Assembly: GCF_020781835.1 (NCBI RefSeq)
Contig: NZ_JAJGNJ010000001.1
Span: forward strand, 434,001-498,000
DNA: 64,000 nucleotides
Direction: 5' to 3'
From: Microbacterium testaceum
GTDB lineage: Bacteria; Actinomycetota; Actinomycetes; Actinomycetales; Microbacteriaceae
Part shown: positions 24,326-32,912 of the stretch, in pieces
Position numbering within the stretch: position 1 is the first letter of the stretch
How the letters are laid out: each line of letters begins with the position of its first letter
Notes under the pieces: model-generated
Database searches by the model: none
Told to the model about the DNA's origin: nothing
The model's input: only the letters and a program-made list of their open reading frames with translations
Translations under genes and position numbers: made by a program

Positions 24326-25647
24326 CGGGGGTCCTCCGTGCGAGCCAGGCGTGGCGCGAGCCCGACGTATCCCGCCGGGTCGAGCAGCGCATCCAGATCG
24401 AGGTCGCGGGTCTCGGGCAGTGCCCGCAGCGCCTCGCCGAGGTCGCCGTCGCCGCCGACGAGCGCCGCGAAGCGGTCCGCCCCGATCAGCGGGACGAGCA
24501 CGCCCCGCAGGCGCTCGCTGACGATCCGGCCGCCGGTGAGCGCGAGGTTCCGGGCCACGGCATCGGTGTCGATCCGCAGGTGCGCCGCGAGCGAGGACGC
24601 GTGCCACGCGGCCCCGAGCGCGAGCCGCAGCAGCTCCCGCAGCGTCGGCCATTCGGCGTGCCAGGCGCCGTCGGGGCGCTCGTCGACGGCGAGTGCGGAT
24701 GCCAGGTGCAGCGTCGCTGTCAGCTGCGGCGCGCGCAACGCGGCGGAGCGGATGAGAACCGCCTCGGCCGGGTTCTGCTTCTGCGGCATCGCCGAGGACC
24801 CGCCGCCGGTGCCCTCGGAGATCTCGCCGATCTCGGTGCGGCTGAGGGTCGCGACATCGGCGGCGAACGTGCCGACAGCGTCGATCGCCTGCGCGAGCGC
24901 GTCGCCGAGCTCGGTCACGGGCCAGCGCGTGACGTGCCACGGGGCGTCGGGCACATCGAGTCCCGCGGCCTCGGCGTACGCCGCGGGCAGGGCGGCCGCG
25001 GCATCCACCGATCCGGCGATCTCGACGAAGGACGCCAGGGTCCCCGCGGCCCCGCCGAGCTGCGCGGGGAAGACGAGCGCGTCGAGCCGCTGAACCGACC
25101 GGAGGATGCCACGCTCCCACGCCGCCGCGCGGGCACCGACGGTCGTCGGCACGGCGTGCTGCGTGAGCGTTCGGGCCGCCGCGACGGTGTCGGCGTGCGC
25201 CTCGGCGAGCGCGCGCAGCCACTGCCCGGTGTGGGTGAGGGAGGCGATCACCTGCTCCACCGCGGCACGGGCGACGATCATCGTCGCGGTGTCGAGGATG
25301 TCCTGGCTCGTCGCACCGCGGTGGATCCATGGTCGACACTCGGTGGGGACGCGGCCCTTCAGCTCGCCGACGAGCGGGATCACCGGATTGCCGCCGGCCA
25401 CCGCCGCGGCCGCGAGCGCATCGAGGTCGATGCCCAGCGAGGGCGAGCCGTACTTCTCGTCCAGGCCGAACGCGTGGTCGACCGCGACCGTGATCTCGCG
25501 GGGGGCGATCCCCCGGTCGGCGTAGGCCGTGACGAGCGCGCATTCCGCGCGGACGAGCGCGTCCAGGTACGCCCGATCCGAGACGAGGATGTCGTGACCG
25601 ACGGTCGCCGGCGAAAGGAGCCCGGCGTCGAGGGGGTCAGAAGGCAA
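24322..25647 (-). CDS. pcaB: 3-carboxy-cis,cis-muconate cycloisomerase
   Basis: A 441-residue member of the fumarase/aspartase superfamily with the signature GGSSAMPQKQNPAEAVL (about residues 265-281) and the upstream RGATSQDILDTATMI segment. It lactonises 3-carboxymuconate from PcaHG. There is no ATG or GTG at the natural beginning; a TTG at 25647 (LPSDPLDAGLL), with AAGGAG nine bases upstream, inside the end of pcaG, fits best. This gives an 11-base overlap with pcaG. The gene ends in an ATGA overlap with pcaD. Confidence 0.9.
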   Translation of the reverse strand: MPSDPLDAGLLSPATVGHDILVSDRAYLDALVRAECALVTAYADRGIAPREITVAVDHAFGLDEKYGSPSLGIDLDALAAAAVAGGNPVIPLVGELKGRVPTECRPWIHRGATSQDILDTATMIVARAAVEQVIASLTHTGQWLRALAEAHADTVAAARTLTQHAVPTTVGARAAAWERGILRSVQRLDALVFPAQLGGAAGTLASFVEIAGSVDAAAALPAAYAEAAGLDVPDAPWHVTRWPVTELGDALAQAIDAVGTFAADVATLSRTEIGEISEGTGGGSSAMPQKQNPAEAVLIRSAALRAPQLTATLHLASALAVDERPDGAWHAEWPTLRELLRLALGAAWHASSLAAHLRIDTDAVARNLALTGGRIVSERLRGVLVPLIGADRFAALVGGDGDLGEALRALPETRDLDLDALLDPAGYVGLAPRLARTEDPR

Positions 25648-26194
25648 GGAAGACCGTCTCCTTCTCGCCCTGCAGTCGGATGTCGTGGTGGAGGTGTCCG
25701 TCGGGCGTACGCGTCGCCACGAGGCTAGCGCGCTCGTCCGCGTCGAGCGAGGACAGCAGCGGGTCGGCGGCGAGCGCCGCGTCGTCGCCGGGGACGTAGA
25801 TGCGGGTGTGCAGCTTGTTCGGAAGGCCCCGGGCGAACACGATCGCCGCGAAGAACCCGGGCCGCCCCGCGGATGCCCCGGGCGTGCGCGTCCAGAACTC
25901 GTAGTGCCCCTCGTCGTTCGTGAACGCGCGGCCGAAACCGGTGAACGTGTGGTCGTCACGGCGGAACGCGCCCCGCGCACGGGGCACCGAGCCGTCGGCA
26001 TCCGGCCCGAAGATCTCGACGAGCGCGTCGGGGATGGGGGCTCCCGCGCCGTCGAACACGGTGCCCGACAGCACGATCGCGCCCGGCGAGTGCGGGAAGA
26101 CGACCTCGTGCTGCTTCGGGAACTCCAGACCGTAGGCGAAGAACGGGCCGACCGTCTGGCCGGGGGTGGGGCGGTGGGTCTTCGGTGGGATCAT
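25637..26194 (-). CDS. pcaG: Protocatechuate 3,4-dioxygenase, alpha subunit
   Basis: A 185-residue intradiol dioxygenase chain (TPGQTVGPFFAYGLEFPKQHEVV at the N-terminus; GTVFDGAGAPIPDALVEIFGPDADG near 45-69). As in other PcaG proteins it lacks the full set of iron ligands and pairs with PcaH. Start ATG 26194 overlaps the pcaH stop by four bases. Confidence 0.92.
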   Translation of the reverse strand: MIPPKTHRPTPGQTVGPFFAYGLEFPKQHEVVFPHSPGAIVLSGTVFDGAGAPIPDALVEIFGPDADGSVPRARGAFRRDDHTFTGFGRAFTNDEGHYEFWTRTPGASAGRPGFFAAIVFARGLPNKLHTRIYVPGDDAALAADPLLSSLDADERASLVATRTPDGHLHHDIRLQGEKETVFLAF

Positions 26195-27003
26195 GCGTCG
26201 CCCTCCTGCTCGAAGTACGTCTGGTCGGGGCCGTCGACGACGATGTCGAAGCGGTAGCCGGTCGCCCACTCGGGAGAGGTGAGGTCGTGGTCGTAGACGC
26301 CGACGAGGGCGTCGCGGTCCTTCTGCCGATGGATGCTGTTGTAGATCGGGTCGAGCGCGAACAGCGGGTCGCCGGGGAAGTACATCTGCGTCACGAGGCG
26401 CTGCGTGAAGGACGTCCCGAACACCGAGAAGTGGATGTGGGCCGGCCGCCAGGCGTTCCGGTGGTTCTTCCACGGGTACGGACCCGGCTTGATCGTCGTG
26501 AACGCGTACTCGCCCGCGTCGTTCGTGATCGCGCGCCCCGCGCCGGTGAAGTTCGGGTCGAGCGGGGCGGGGTGCTGGTCGCGCTGGTGGATGTAGCGCC
26601 CGGCGGAGTTGGCCTGCCAGATCTCGATGAGCTGGTTCGCCAGCGGCCGCCCCCACGAGTCGAGCAGCCGACCGCGCACCGTCATGCGCTCGCCGAGCGG
26701 CTCACCGGCGTGCTGGAGAGTGAGGTCGGACTCGATCGCCGCGACGTCACGCTGCCCGAACGCGGGCGAGAACAGCTCGATGGTCTCGGGGTCGACGAGC
26801 TTCGGGTTCTTCGTGGGGTGGCGCAGGACGCTCGACCGGTACGCGGGGAAGTCGTACGCGGTCGCCGGCAGCTTCTCGCCCGCGGCCTCGCGGGCCTCGA
26901 GTGCGGCATGGGCGGCCTGGATCTCGCGGGTGATTTCGTCCTGCGTCGCCTGGTCGGGGGCGGCGAGGAGCGACTCGGGCGCGGCGGCGGGGGTGCGGGT
27001 CAT
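26191..27003 (-). CDS. pcaH: Protocatechuate 3,4-dioxygenase, beta subunit
   Basis: The 270-residue catalytic chain of the intradiol dioxygenase that opens protocatechuate to 3-carboxy-cis,cis-muconate. Iron ligands can be seen as Tyr in SAGRYIHQRD, Tyr in KPGPYPWKN and the two His in RPAHIHFSVFG. It is first in the pca operon; the start is 90 bases from the divergent IclR gene, with the TCCC-N7-GGGA element between. Confidence 0.95.
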   Translation of the reverse strand: MTRTPAAAPESLLAAPDQATQDEITREIQAAHAALEAREAAGEKLPATAYDFPAYRSSVLRHPTKNPKLVDPETIELFSPAFGQRDVAAIESDLTLQHAGEPLGERMTVRGRLLDSWGRPLANQLIEIWQANSAGRYIHQRDQHPAPLDPNFTGAGRAITNDAGEYAFTTIKPGPYPWKNHRNAWRPAHIHFSVFGTSFTQRLVTQMYFPGDPLFALDPIYNSIHRQKDRDALVGVYDHDLTSPEWATGYRFDIVVDGPDQTYFEQEGDA

Positions 27004-27059
27004 CGGGTCTCCTTCGACCGGACCATGTTCCGGCACGCGCCGCCGACGCGCCAGCACGT

Positions 27060-27074
27060 TCCCGCTGAATGGGA
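27060..27074. promoter_or_regulatory. TCCCGCTGAATGGGA element between pcaH and the IclR gene
   Basis: This 15-base partial palindrome lies in the pcaH/IclR divergent promoter and has a near match (TCCCGTTCATTGGGA, 27856-27870) upstream of pobA. Shared position and sequence (TCCCGYTSAWTGGGA) make it a good candidate operator for the IclR protein. Confidence 0.65.
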
Positions 27075-27093
27075 GTCATGCCATTCTGGCCTC

Positions 27094-27846
27094 ATGGCCA
27101 ACTCCCCCTCGGGTGACTCGGTGACCGACCGCCTGGTCCGCATCCTCGAGACTTTCACCCCCACGCGGACCGCGCAGACGACGGCCGACATCGGCCGCCG
27201 TGCCGGTCTGCCGAGCTCGTCGGCCCACCGCATCGTGAACGAACTGGTGGATGCCGGGCTCCTCGAGCGCGACGAGGAGCGCAGGGTGCGCGTCGGCATG
27301 CGGCTGTGGGAGCTGGCCACCCGTTCGTCGCACGCGCTGCGGCTGCGTCAGGCGGCACTGCCGTTCATGGAGCGGGTGCAGACGCGGGTGCGCGAACACA
27401 CCCAGCTCGCGATCCTCGAGCAGGAGGAGGCGCTCTTCCTCGAGCGTCTGAGCGCCCCCGACTCGGGAGCGAACATCACGCGGGTCGCCGGGCGCCTTCC
27501 GCTGCACGCGTCGTCGTCCGGCCTCGTCCTGCTCGCCTTCGCCCCGCGTGACCTGCAGGAGAGGGTGCTCGGCCGGCCGCTGGCCGCGGTGACGCCCGCC
27601 ACGATCGTCGACCCTGCGGCGCTGCGGCGCACGCTCGCCGAGATCCGCACGCTCGGGCGGGTCATCGCACCCGGCTACGTCGACGAGGTCTCCACGGGCG
27701 TCGCGGTGCCCGTCCGCGACGAGACGGGTGCCGTGATCGCCGCACTGTCGGTGGTGCTCCCGCGCGACGCCGAGACGCAGTTCGCGCTCGGGGAGCTGCA
27801 CCGCGCCGCCCGCGACACCGAGCGCGCACTCGGGTACCGGCGCTGA
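27094..27846 (+). CDS. IclR-family regulator of the pca/pob genes
   Basis: A 250-residue regulator: winged helix at the N-terminus (DRLVRILETFTPTRTAQTTADIGRRAGLPSSSAHRIVNELVDAGLLER, about 11-58) and the IclR ligand domain with GRLPLHASSSGLVLLAF and PGYVDEVSTGVAVPVRDETGAVIAALSV. PcaR and PobR of other bacteria belong to this family and respond to 3-oxoadipate or hydroxybenzoate. It lies between the pca operon and pobA. CATTCT six bases before the ATG hints at a leaderless message. Confidence 0.85.
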   Translation: MANSPSGDSVTDRLVRILETFTPTRTAQTTADIGRRAGLPSSSAHRIVNELVDAGLLERDEERRVRVGMRLWELATRSSHALRLRQAALPFMERVQTRVREHTQLAILEQEEALFLERLSAPDSGANITRVAGRLPLHASSSGLVLLAFAPRDLQERVLGRPLAAVTPATIVDPAALRRTLAEIRTLGRVIAPGYVDEVSTGVAVPVRDETGAVIAALSVVLPRDAETQFALGELHRAARDTERALGYRR

Positions 27847-27855
27847 CGCGCGGCA

Positions 27856-27870
27856 TCCCGTTCATTGGGA
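27856..27870. promoter_or_regulatory. TCCCGTTCATTGGGA element upstream of pobA
   Basis: Matches the element at 27060-27074 at 12 of 15 positions, with both TCCC and GGGA ends conserved. It lies in the 87-base gap between the IclR gene and pobA, so pobA probably has its own IclR-controlled promoter. Confidence 0.65.
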
Positions 27871-27933
27871 ATGGGGCGGCGGCGGCGCGGCATCCACGCC
27901 AGCATCGGCGGGGTACCCGTCGAAGGAGACGCC

Positions 27934-29115
27934 ATGACCACCACCCTCCGCACCCGCGTCGCGATCGTGGGCGCCGGCCCCGCGGGGCTGCTTCTGTCGC
28001 ACCTGCTCGATGCCGCCGGCATCCCGTCGATCGTCATCGATCAGCGCTCGCGCGACGAGATCGAGAGCACGATCCGCGCCGGGATCCTCGAGCAGGGCAC
28101 GGTCGAGCTGCTCGACACCCTCGGCGACGCGTCGCGCGTCCGCACCGTGGGCCACCGTCACGACGGCATCGAGCTGCGGTTCGCCGGCGAGGGCCACCGC
28201 ATCGACTTCCCCGCCCTCGTCGGCCGCTCCGTCTGGCTCTACCCGCAGCACGAGGTGCTGAAAGACCTCGTCGCCGCGCGGCTCGCGGCCGGCCAGGACC
28301 TGCGTTTCGGCGTGACGGCCGAGAGCGTCCAGGATGCCGAGACCGACCGGCCGCGCGTCATGGCCCGTGATGCGGACGGACAGCCCCTCGAGATCGAGGC
28401 GGAGTTCGTCGTCGGCTCGGACGGATCGCGCAGCGTCGCCCGCGCCGCGGTGACCGGCTCGAGCACGGGCGGCTACTTCCGCGAGTACCCGTTCGCATGG
28501 TTCGGCATCCTGTGCGAGGCGCCGCCCAGCGCGGAGGAGCTCATCTACAGCAACTCTCCCGACGGCTTCGCGCTCATCAGCCAGCGCTCGGCGACCGTGC
28601 AGCGGATGTACTTCCAGTGCGACCCTGAGACCGACACCGCCGCGTACTCCGAGGCGCAGCTGTGGGACGAGCTGCAGAAGCGCGTGCCCGGAACGACGCT
28701 GAAGGAGGGGCCGATCTTCCAGCGCGACGTGCTGCGATTCCGGAGCTTCGTCGCGCACGAGCTGCTCCGAGGCCGTGTCGCGCTGGTCGGAGACGCGGCG
28801 CACACCGTGCCGCCCACCGGCGCCAAAGGCATGAATCTCGCGGTCGCCGACGTGCGACTGCTCGCCGACGCACTGCGCGCCCTCCTCCTCGAGGACGACG
28901 CGCGCCCGCTCGAGACGTACCCCGAGCGGGCCCTGCGGCGCATCTGGAAGGCGCAGCACTTCTCGTGGTGGATGACGAGCCTTCTGCACGTCGCCCCGGA
29001 TGCCACGGACTTCGACCGCCGCCGCCAGCTCGGCGAGTTGCGCTCGGTCGTGGAATCGGCCCACGGCCAGGCCTATCTGGCCGAGGCGTACACCGGGTGG
29101 CCGCTCGGAGCGTAG
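27934..29115 (+). CDS. pobA: 4-hydroxybenzoate 3-monooxygenase
   Basis: A 393-residue flavoprotein, the usual length for PobA. Motifs are VAIVGAGPAGLLLSHLLDAAGI (10-31), the substrate/FAD loop RAGILEQGTVELLD (near 52-65), VVGSDGSRS and the family hallmark GDAAHTVPPTGAKGMNLAVADV (near 288-309). It hydroxylates 4-hydroxybenzoate to protocatechuate, feeding the adjacent pcaHGBDC operon. ATG 27934 follows GAAGGAGACGCC; the longer frame from 27865 crosses the regulatory element and is rejected. Confidence 0.95.
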   Translation: MTTTLRTRVAIVGAGPAGLLLSHLLDAAGIPSIVIDQRSRDEIESTIRAGILEQGTVELLDTLGDASRVRTVGHRHDGIELRFAGEGHRIDFPALVGRSVWLYPQHEVLKDLVAARLAAGQDLRFGVTAESVQDAETDRPRVMARDADGQPLEIEAEFVVGSDGSRSVARAAVTGSSTGGYFREYPFAWFGILCEAPPSAEELIYSNSPDGFALISQRSATVQRMYFQCDPETDTAAYSEAQLWDELQKRVPGTTLKEGPIFQRDVLRFRSFVAHELLRGRVALVGDAAHTVPPTGAKGMNLAVADVRLLADALRALLLEDDARPLETYPERALRRIWKAQHFSWWMTSLLHVAPDATDFDRRRQLGELRSVVESAHGQAYLAEAYTGWPLGA

Positions 29116-29121
29116 CCCGGA

Positions 29122-30120
29122 TCACAGCCAGCGCTTGCGCTTGAAGGTCACCCAGAGCCCCAGGGACGTCGCCGCCATCAGAGCCAACGCCATCGGGTAG
29201 CCGAACACCCAGTCGAGCTCGGGCATGTTCGTGAAGTTCATGCCGTAGATGGCCCCGACCAGCGACGGCCCGAACAGGATCGCCGCCCAACCCGAGATCT
29301 TCTTGACCTGCTCGTTCTGCTCGAGGGAGGTCTCGGTCTGCCGCTGCGCGACGAGCGTCGCGTTTACGGTGAGGGCGTTGTCGAGGATCGCCCGCAGCGC
29401 CGCCACCTTGTCGCTCTGCCGCAGCACGTGGTCGAGCACGTCGCGCAACGATCGCTGCAGCTCGATGTCGACGCCGTACTTGTCGGCGCCGCGGAGGAGC
29501 GCCTGCAGCATGTCGCGCAGCGGATCGGTCGCTCGTTGGAAGTGGATCACTTCCCGCGCGAGCTCGTAGATGCGCTGCGTGAGCTCGGCGTCTCCGCCGG
29601 CGAAGAGCTGGTCCTCGATCTCGTCGACGTCGTTCTGCAGCCCACGGGCGACGGGATCGTACTGATCCACCACCTCGTCGAGGATCGCGTAGAGCACCGC
29701 CTCGGGTCCGCGCGCGAGGAGTTCGGGATTCTGTTCCATCCGGCGGCGCACCCGGGAGAGATCGGGGACTTCGGCGTGCCGCACCGTCACGACGTACTCG
29801 GGCCCGATGAACACGTGGAGCTCGCCGAACTCGACGGTCTCGGTCTCGTCGATGTAGCGCGCCGGACGCAGGACCGCGAACAGGTTGTCACCGTACCGCT
29901 CGAGCTTGGAGCGCTGATGGCCCGCGAGCGCGTCCTCGACCGCGAGGGGATGGAGCGAGAACTCCGCGGCCACCCGCTCGAGCTCCTCCGGGGACGGGCG
30001 CAAGAGCCCGATCCACGCCATCCCGCCGTGCGCCTCCATGTACTCGAAGGTCTGGTCGAGGCTCGAGGGGTTCTCGATGCGGCGACCGTCGACGTACACC
30101 GCACTGTCGATGATGGGCAT
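29122..30120 (-). CDS. corA: CorA-family magnesium/cobalt transporter
   Basis: A 332-residue channel protein: large cytoplasmic N-terminal domain, long helix region (about 200-265), then two C-terminal helices (SGWAAILFGPSLVGAIYGMNF and FGYPMALALMAATSLGLWVTF) with the GMNF selectivity motif and loop TNMPEL, ending in KRKRWL. It mediates Mg2+ (or Co2+/Ni2+) flux. It converges tightly on pobA (six bases). Confidence 0.93.
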   Translation of the reverse strand: MPIIDSAVYVDGRRIENPSSLDQTFEYMEAHGGMAWIGLLRPSPEELERVAAEFSLHPLAVEDALAGHQRSKLERYGDNLFAVLRPARYIDETETVEFGELHVFIGPEYVVTVRHAEVPDLSRVRRRMEQNPELLARGPEAVLYAILDEVVDQYDPVARGLQNDVDEIEDQLFAGGDAELTQRIYELAREVIHFQRATDPLRDMLQALLRGADKYGVDIELQRSLRDVLDHVLRQSDKVAALRAILDNALTVNATLVAQRQTETSLEQNEQVKKISGWAAILFGPSLVGAIYGMNFTNMPELDWVFGYPMALALMAATSLGLWVTFKRKRWL

Positions 30121-30163
30121 GTGTCCGTTGTCTCCCCGGGCGGATAAGTGAGGGCGGCGGCGA

Positions 30164-30493
30164 TCAATCCTTGTTCGGATCGTGGCCCCAGTTCATCAAC
30201 GAATACCGCCAATCGGTGTCGCTCACGTCGCCCTTCGGCCGCTGCGCGCTGTGGCGCTTCACGTAACCGACGACCTTCCGCATGTGCGCGAGGTCCGCGT
30301 CGGTGAGGTCGGCCTTCTTCGTGCCGAGGATCTCCACGATGCGCCGACCGCTGCGATGCCCGGTCGACTCGCCCCCGCCGTCCTTCTGCCCGACGGCCTT
30401 GGAGTCGTCGGTGTCGAGCCACTTCTTCAGCTCGCTCGCGGTCATGTTGACCGCGTCGTCGAAGTCCGCGCGGGTCTGCTCGTCGTCGTCGCT
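30164..30493 (-). CDS. DUF3140-domain protein
   Basis: A 109-residue acidic, soluble protein that I recognise as DUF3140-like: ADFDDAVNMTASELKKWLDTDDSKAVGQKDGG, then SGRRIVEILGTKKADLTDADLAHMRKVVGYVKRHSAQRP, then DTDWRYSLMNWGHDP. Such proteins are common in actinobacteria and proteobacteria; some resemble DNA-binding helical proteins, but function is unknown. The ATG at 30493 is used. It lies between CorA and an exporter with no clear partner. Confidence 0.75.
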   Translation of the reverse strand, partial: SDDDEQTRADFDDAVNMTASELKKWLDTDDSKAVGQKDGGGESTGHRSGRRIVEILGTKKADLTDADLAHMRKVVGYVKRHSAQRPKGDVSDTDWRYSLMNWGHDPNKD

Positions 30494-30570
30494 CATCCCG
30501 CCATCCTCGTGCTCCGCGAGGCGCCCGGACGTCCCCTTGCGCCCCGCGCCGTGACGTGGCATCCGTTCGA

Positions 30571-31440
30571 TCAGCCGACCGGCTCGGGCTCGGCACGCCG
30601 AGAGGCGCCCGTGACCGCGCCGATGCTCGCCACGATCACGAGGGCGATGCCGGCGATCTCGAGCCACGACAGGTGCTGACCGAGCAGCAGGAAGCCGGCG
30701 ACGGACGCCGTGGCCGGCCCGAGGCTCATCATGATCGCGAACGCCGACGCCGGCAGACGCCGCAGGGCGATGAGCTCGAGCGCGTACGGGATCGTCGACG
30801 ACAGCAGTGCGACGGCGGCGCCGAGGGCGAGGATCTCGCCTCGCAGCAGGACACCGCCGGCCTGCGCGATGCCGAAGGGCAGAGCGATCACGGCGCCCAC
30901 CGTCATCGCCAGGGCGAGGCCGTCCAGGCGCGGGAACTCCCGTCCCACCCGCGCGGAGGCCAGGATGTACAGCGCCCAGCTCACGGCGGCGGCGAGGGCG
31001 AAGGCGACGCCGAGCGAGTCGAGCCTGTCCCATCCGCCGGCTCCGAGCGACACGACGCCCGCGAGTGCGAGACCTGCCCACAGCCATCGCGCCATGCCCG
31101 TCGCGGTGATGATCGAGAGGGCGAGCGGTCCCAGCACCTCGATCGTGACCGTGACCCCGAGCGGGAGCCGCTCGAGTGCGAGGTAGAACAGCCCGTTCAT
31201 GGATGCCAGCACGACGCCGAACCAGACGACCGAACGCCACGCGGAACCGGCGTGTCCGCGCAGCCGCGGCCGGGCGATCACGAGCAGGAGCAGTGCCGAG
31301 AACAGCAGCCGCAGCATGACGATGCCCAGTGGACCGGTCTGCGGGAAGAGCATCACCGCGAACGAGGCCCCGACCTCCTGGCACGTCAGCCCTGCCAGCA
31401 CGAGGGCCGCCGCCGGCCCCCGGCCGGAGCGCACGGTCAT
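30571..31440 (-). CDS. EamA-family (RhtA-like) drug/metabolite exporter
   Basis: A 289-residue, ten-helix DMT-superfamily permease with two EamA repeats. The segment SFAVMLFPQTGPLGIVMLRLLFSALLLL near 27-54 and AAAVSWALYILASARVGREF near 148-167 are typical of the RhtA/threonine-homoserine exporter branch. Substrate cannot be predicted beyond small amphipathic metabolites. Confidence 0.85.
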   Translation of the reverse strand: MTVRSGRGPAAALVLAGLTCQEVGASFAVMLFPQTGPLGIVMLRLLFSALLLLVIARPRLRGHAGSAWRSVVWFGVVLASMNGLFYLALERLPLGVTVTIEVLGPLALSIITATGMARWLWAGLALAGVVSLGAGGWDRLDSLGVAFALAAAVSWALYILASARVGREFPRLDGLALAMTVGAVIALPFGIAQAGGVLLRGEILALGAAVALLSSTIPYALELIALRRLPASAFAIMMSLGPATASVAGFLLLGQHLSWLEIAGIALVIVASIGAVTGASRRAEPEPVG

Positions 31441-31459
31441 GGCGCGACCACGCGGGCGA

Positions 31460-32728
31460 TCACTGCGCGGGCGGGCAGATGGCGATCGTGCCGAGGTTGT
31501 CGCGCATCTGCTGCGCCGTCCACGGCAGTCCCGCCTCGGGCACCGAACGGCCCTCGGCCGCGGGCGCCTTCGAGGCGATCGCTGCGAGCTCCCACGCCAG
31601 CCAGGCGCCCGCCATCTCGTTCGCGCCGGAGTTGTTCAGGACGACGGCGACGGACATCCCCGTCGAGGGATCGGCGAACGCGCCGACGATGTACCCGGGC
31701 GCCGACCCGAACTGCCCGATGAGCGACCCGGCCTGGTACGCCCCGCCGGCGGCGGTGAACCACGTCGGCGCGTCGGCGCTGACGGGCACGGGCGCGGCGA
31801 ACCGGTCGTTGTCGTCGTCCAGCAACGCGCCCGTGGCCAGGGCCTGGGCGTAGCGACCGAGATCGGTGATGTCGGTCACCGCGCCGGAGTCGCCCGCGCC
31901 GAAGCTCGCCGAGGTCACGGTGAAGTCGGCCGGTTCGGTGCAGTTCCAGGCGCCCTCCGCGTTGGGCAGAGACCAGTAGCCGTCCAGGGCGTTCGACGAC
32001 GGCGCCGCAGCCGCCGATCCGGGCAGCGAGGTCGCATCGAGACCGAGCGGCTGGGCGACGCGCTCGGCGATCAGGTCGGACAGCTTCTCGCCCGTGGCAC
32101 GCTCCACGGCCATACCGGCGAGGAGGTAGTTCGTGTCGGAGCCGGCGAACGCGGCGCCCGGCGCGTTGCGGCGGGGACTGGCGATGCCGTAGGCCATGAG
32201 CTCACGGTCGTCCCACACGCGATCCGGCTTGCTCAGCACCTGGTTGGCCAGGATCGACTGGTACCCGCCGAGGCCCGACGTGCCGTCGCACAGCTGACGC
32301 AGCGTGATGTCGTCGAAGCCGGGCAGACCACTGACCCACGTCGACACAGCGTCGTCGAGCGAGAAGGTGCCGCTTTCGGCGAGCTCGTAGACGATGTCGC
32401 ACGTCATGGCTCGTGTCACATCGGCCGCGCGGAAGCCCATGTCGGCCGTGACCTCCGCACCGCCGGGACCCTGGGTGCCCAGACCCGACACCCATGTGCC
32501 GCTCCACGGCGCCCAGACACCGACGATCGCACCGCTGGATCCGGTGATGGCCATCGCCGAGGTCACGGCATCCCGCAGCTGGGCGACGGTGTCGTCGGGG
32601 AGGGACGCCTGCACCTGCTCGGGAATGTCGACGGATGCCGACGCCTGCGGCGTGCACCCGGAGAGGGCGACGGCGATGATGCTGGCTCCCGCGACCACCA
32701 CGGCCGCCGATCGGCGCCAACCCCGCAT
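31460..32728 (-). CDS. Beta-lactamase-fold lipoprotein with a lost SxxK catalytic dyad
   Basis: A 422-residue exported protein: lipoprotein signal (VVVAGASIIAVALSGC, Cys25), then a class C beta-lactamase/transpeptidase-like domain. The expected SxxK site before the long helix reads AADVTRAM (Asp103-Val-Thr-Arg106); the nucleophilic Ser and general-base Lys are both replaced. The second tyrosine motif (DTNYLLAG, Tyr201) remains, while the third motif region reads GQFGSAPGYIVGAF. The flanking fold (FSLDDAVSTWVSGLPGFDDITLRQLCDGTSGL) is well kept, so this looks like a conserved non-catalytic binder rather than a decaying gene. Start 32728 gives a clean signal peptide; 32782 is a possible longer start. 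Confidence 0.78.
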   Translation of the reverse strand: MRGWRRSAAVVVAGASIIAVALSGCTPQASASVDIPEQVQASLPDDTVAQLRDAVTSAMAITGSSGAIVGVWAPWSGTWVSGLGTQGPGGAEVTADMGFRAADVTRAMTCDIVYELAESGTFSLDDAVSTWVSGLPGFDDITLRQLCDGTSGLGGYQSILANQVLSKPDRVWDDRELMAYGIASPRRNAPGAAFAGSDTNYLLAGMAVERATGEKLSDLIAERVAQPLGLDATSLPGSAAAAPSSNALDGYWSLPNAEGAWNCTEPADFTVTSASFGAGDSGAVTDITDLGRYAQALATGALLDDDNDRFAAPVPVSADAPTWFTAAGGAYQAGSLIGQFGSAPGYIVGAFADPSTGMSVAVVLNNSGANEMAGAWLAWELAAIASKAPAAEGRSVPEAGLPWTAQQMRDNLGTIAICPPAQ

Positions 32729-32877
32729 GTCCACCCCCGAAAATCCGCGCGCGCCGAAGCGGCGCTCCAAGAATTCAAACACACGGCGAACAATCGGAGC
32801 GTCGGCTTGCGCTCCCCCGGAGTCACGTCTGCATCACAACTGCGGACGCGGCAGCGGCCACCCGCGGCAATCGGGGG

Positions 32878-32906
32878 TTAGGTTTGCCTAACTCGTTGCG
32901 TATGAT
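32878..32906 (+). promoter_or_regulatory. hmuO promoter with DtxR/IdeR-type iron box
   Basis: TTAGGTTTGCCTAAC (32878-32892) matches the first-half/second-half layout of actinobacterial DtxR/IdeR iron boxes (TTAGGTTAGGCTAACCTAA). It overlaps a -35-like TTAGGT, spaced 17 bases from the -10 TATGAT (32901-32906). Iron-loaded DtxR would repress heme oxygenase expression. The ATG follows the -10 by six bases, which predicts a leaderless mRNA. Confidence 0.85.
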
Positions 32907-32912
32907 GTCCGC

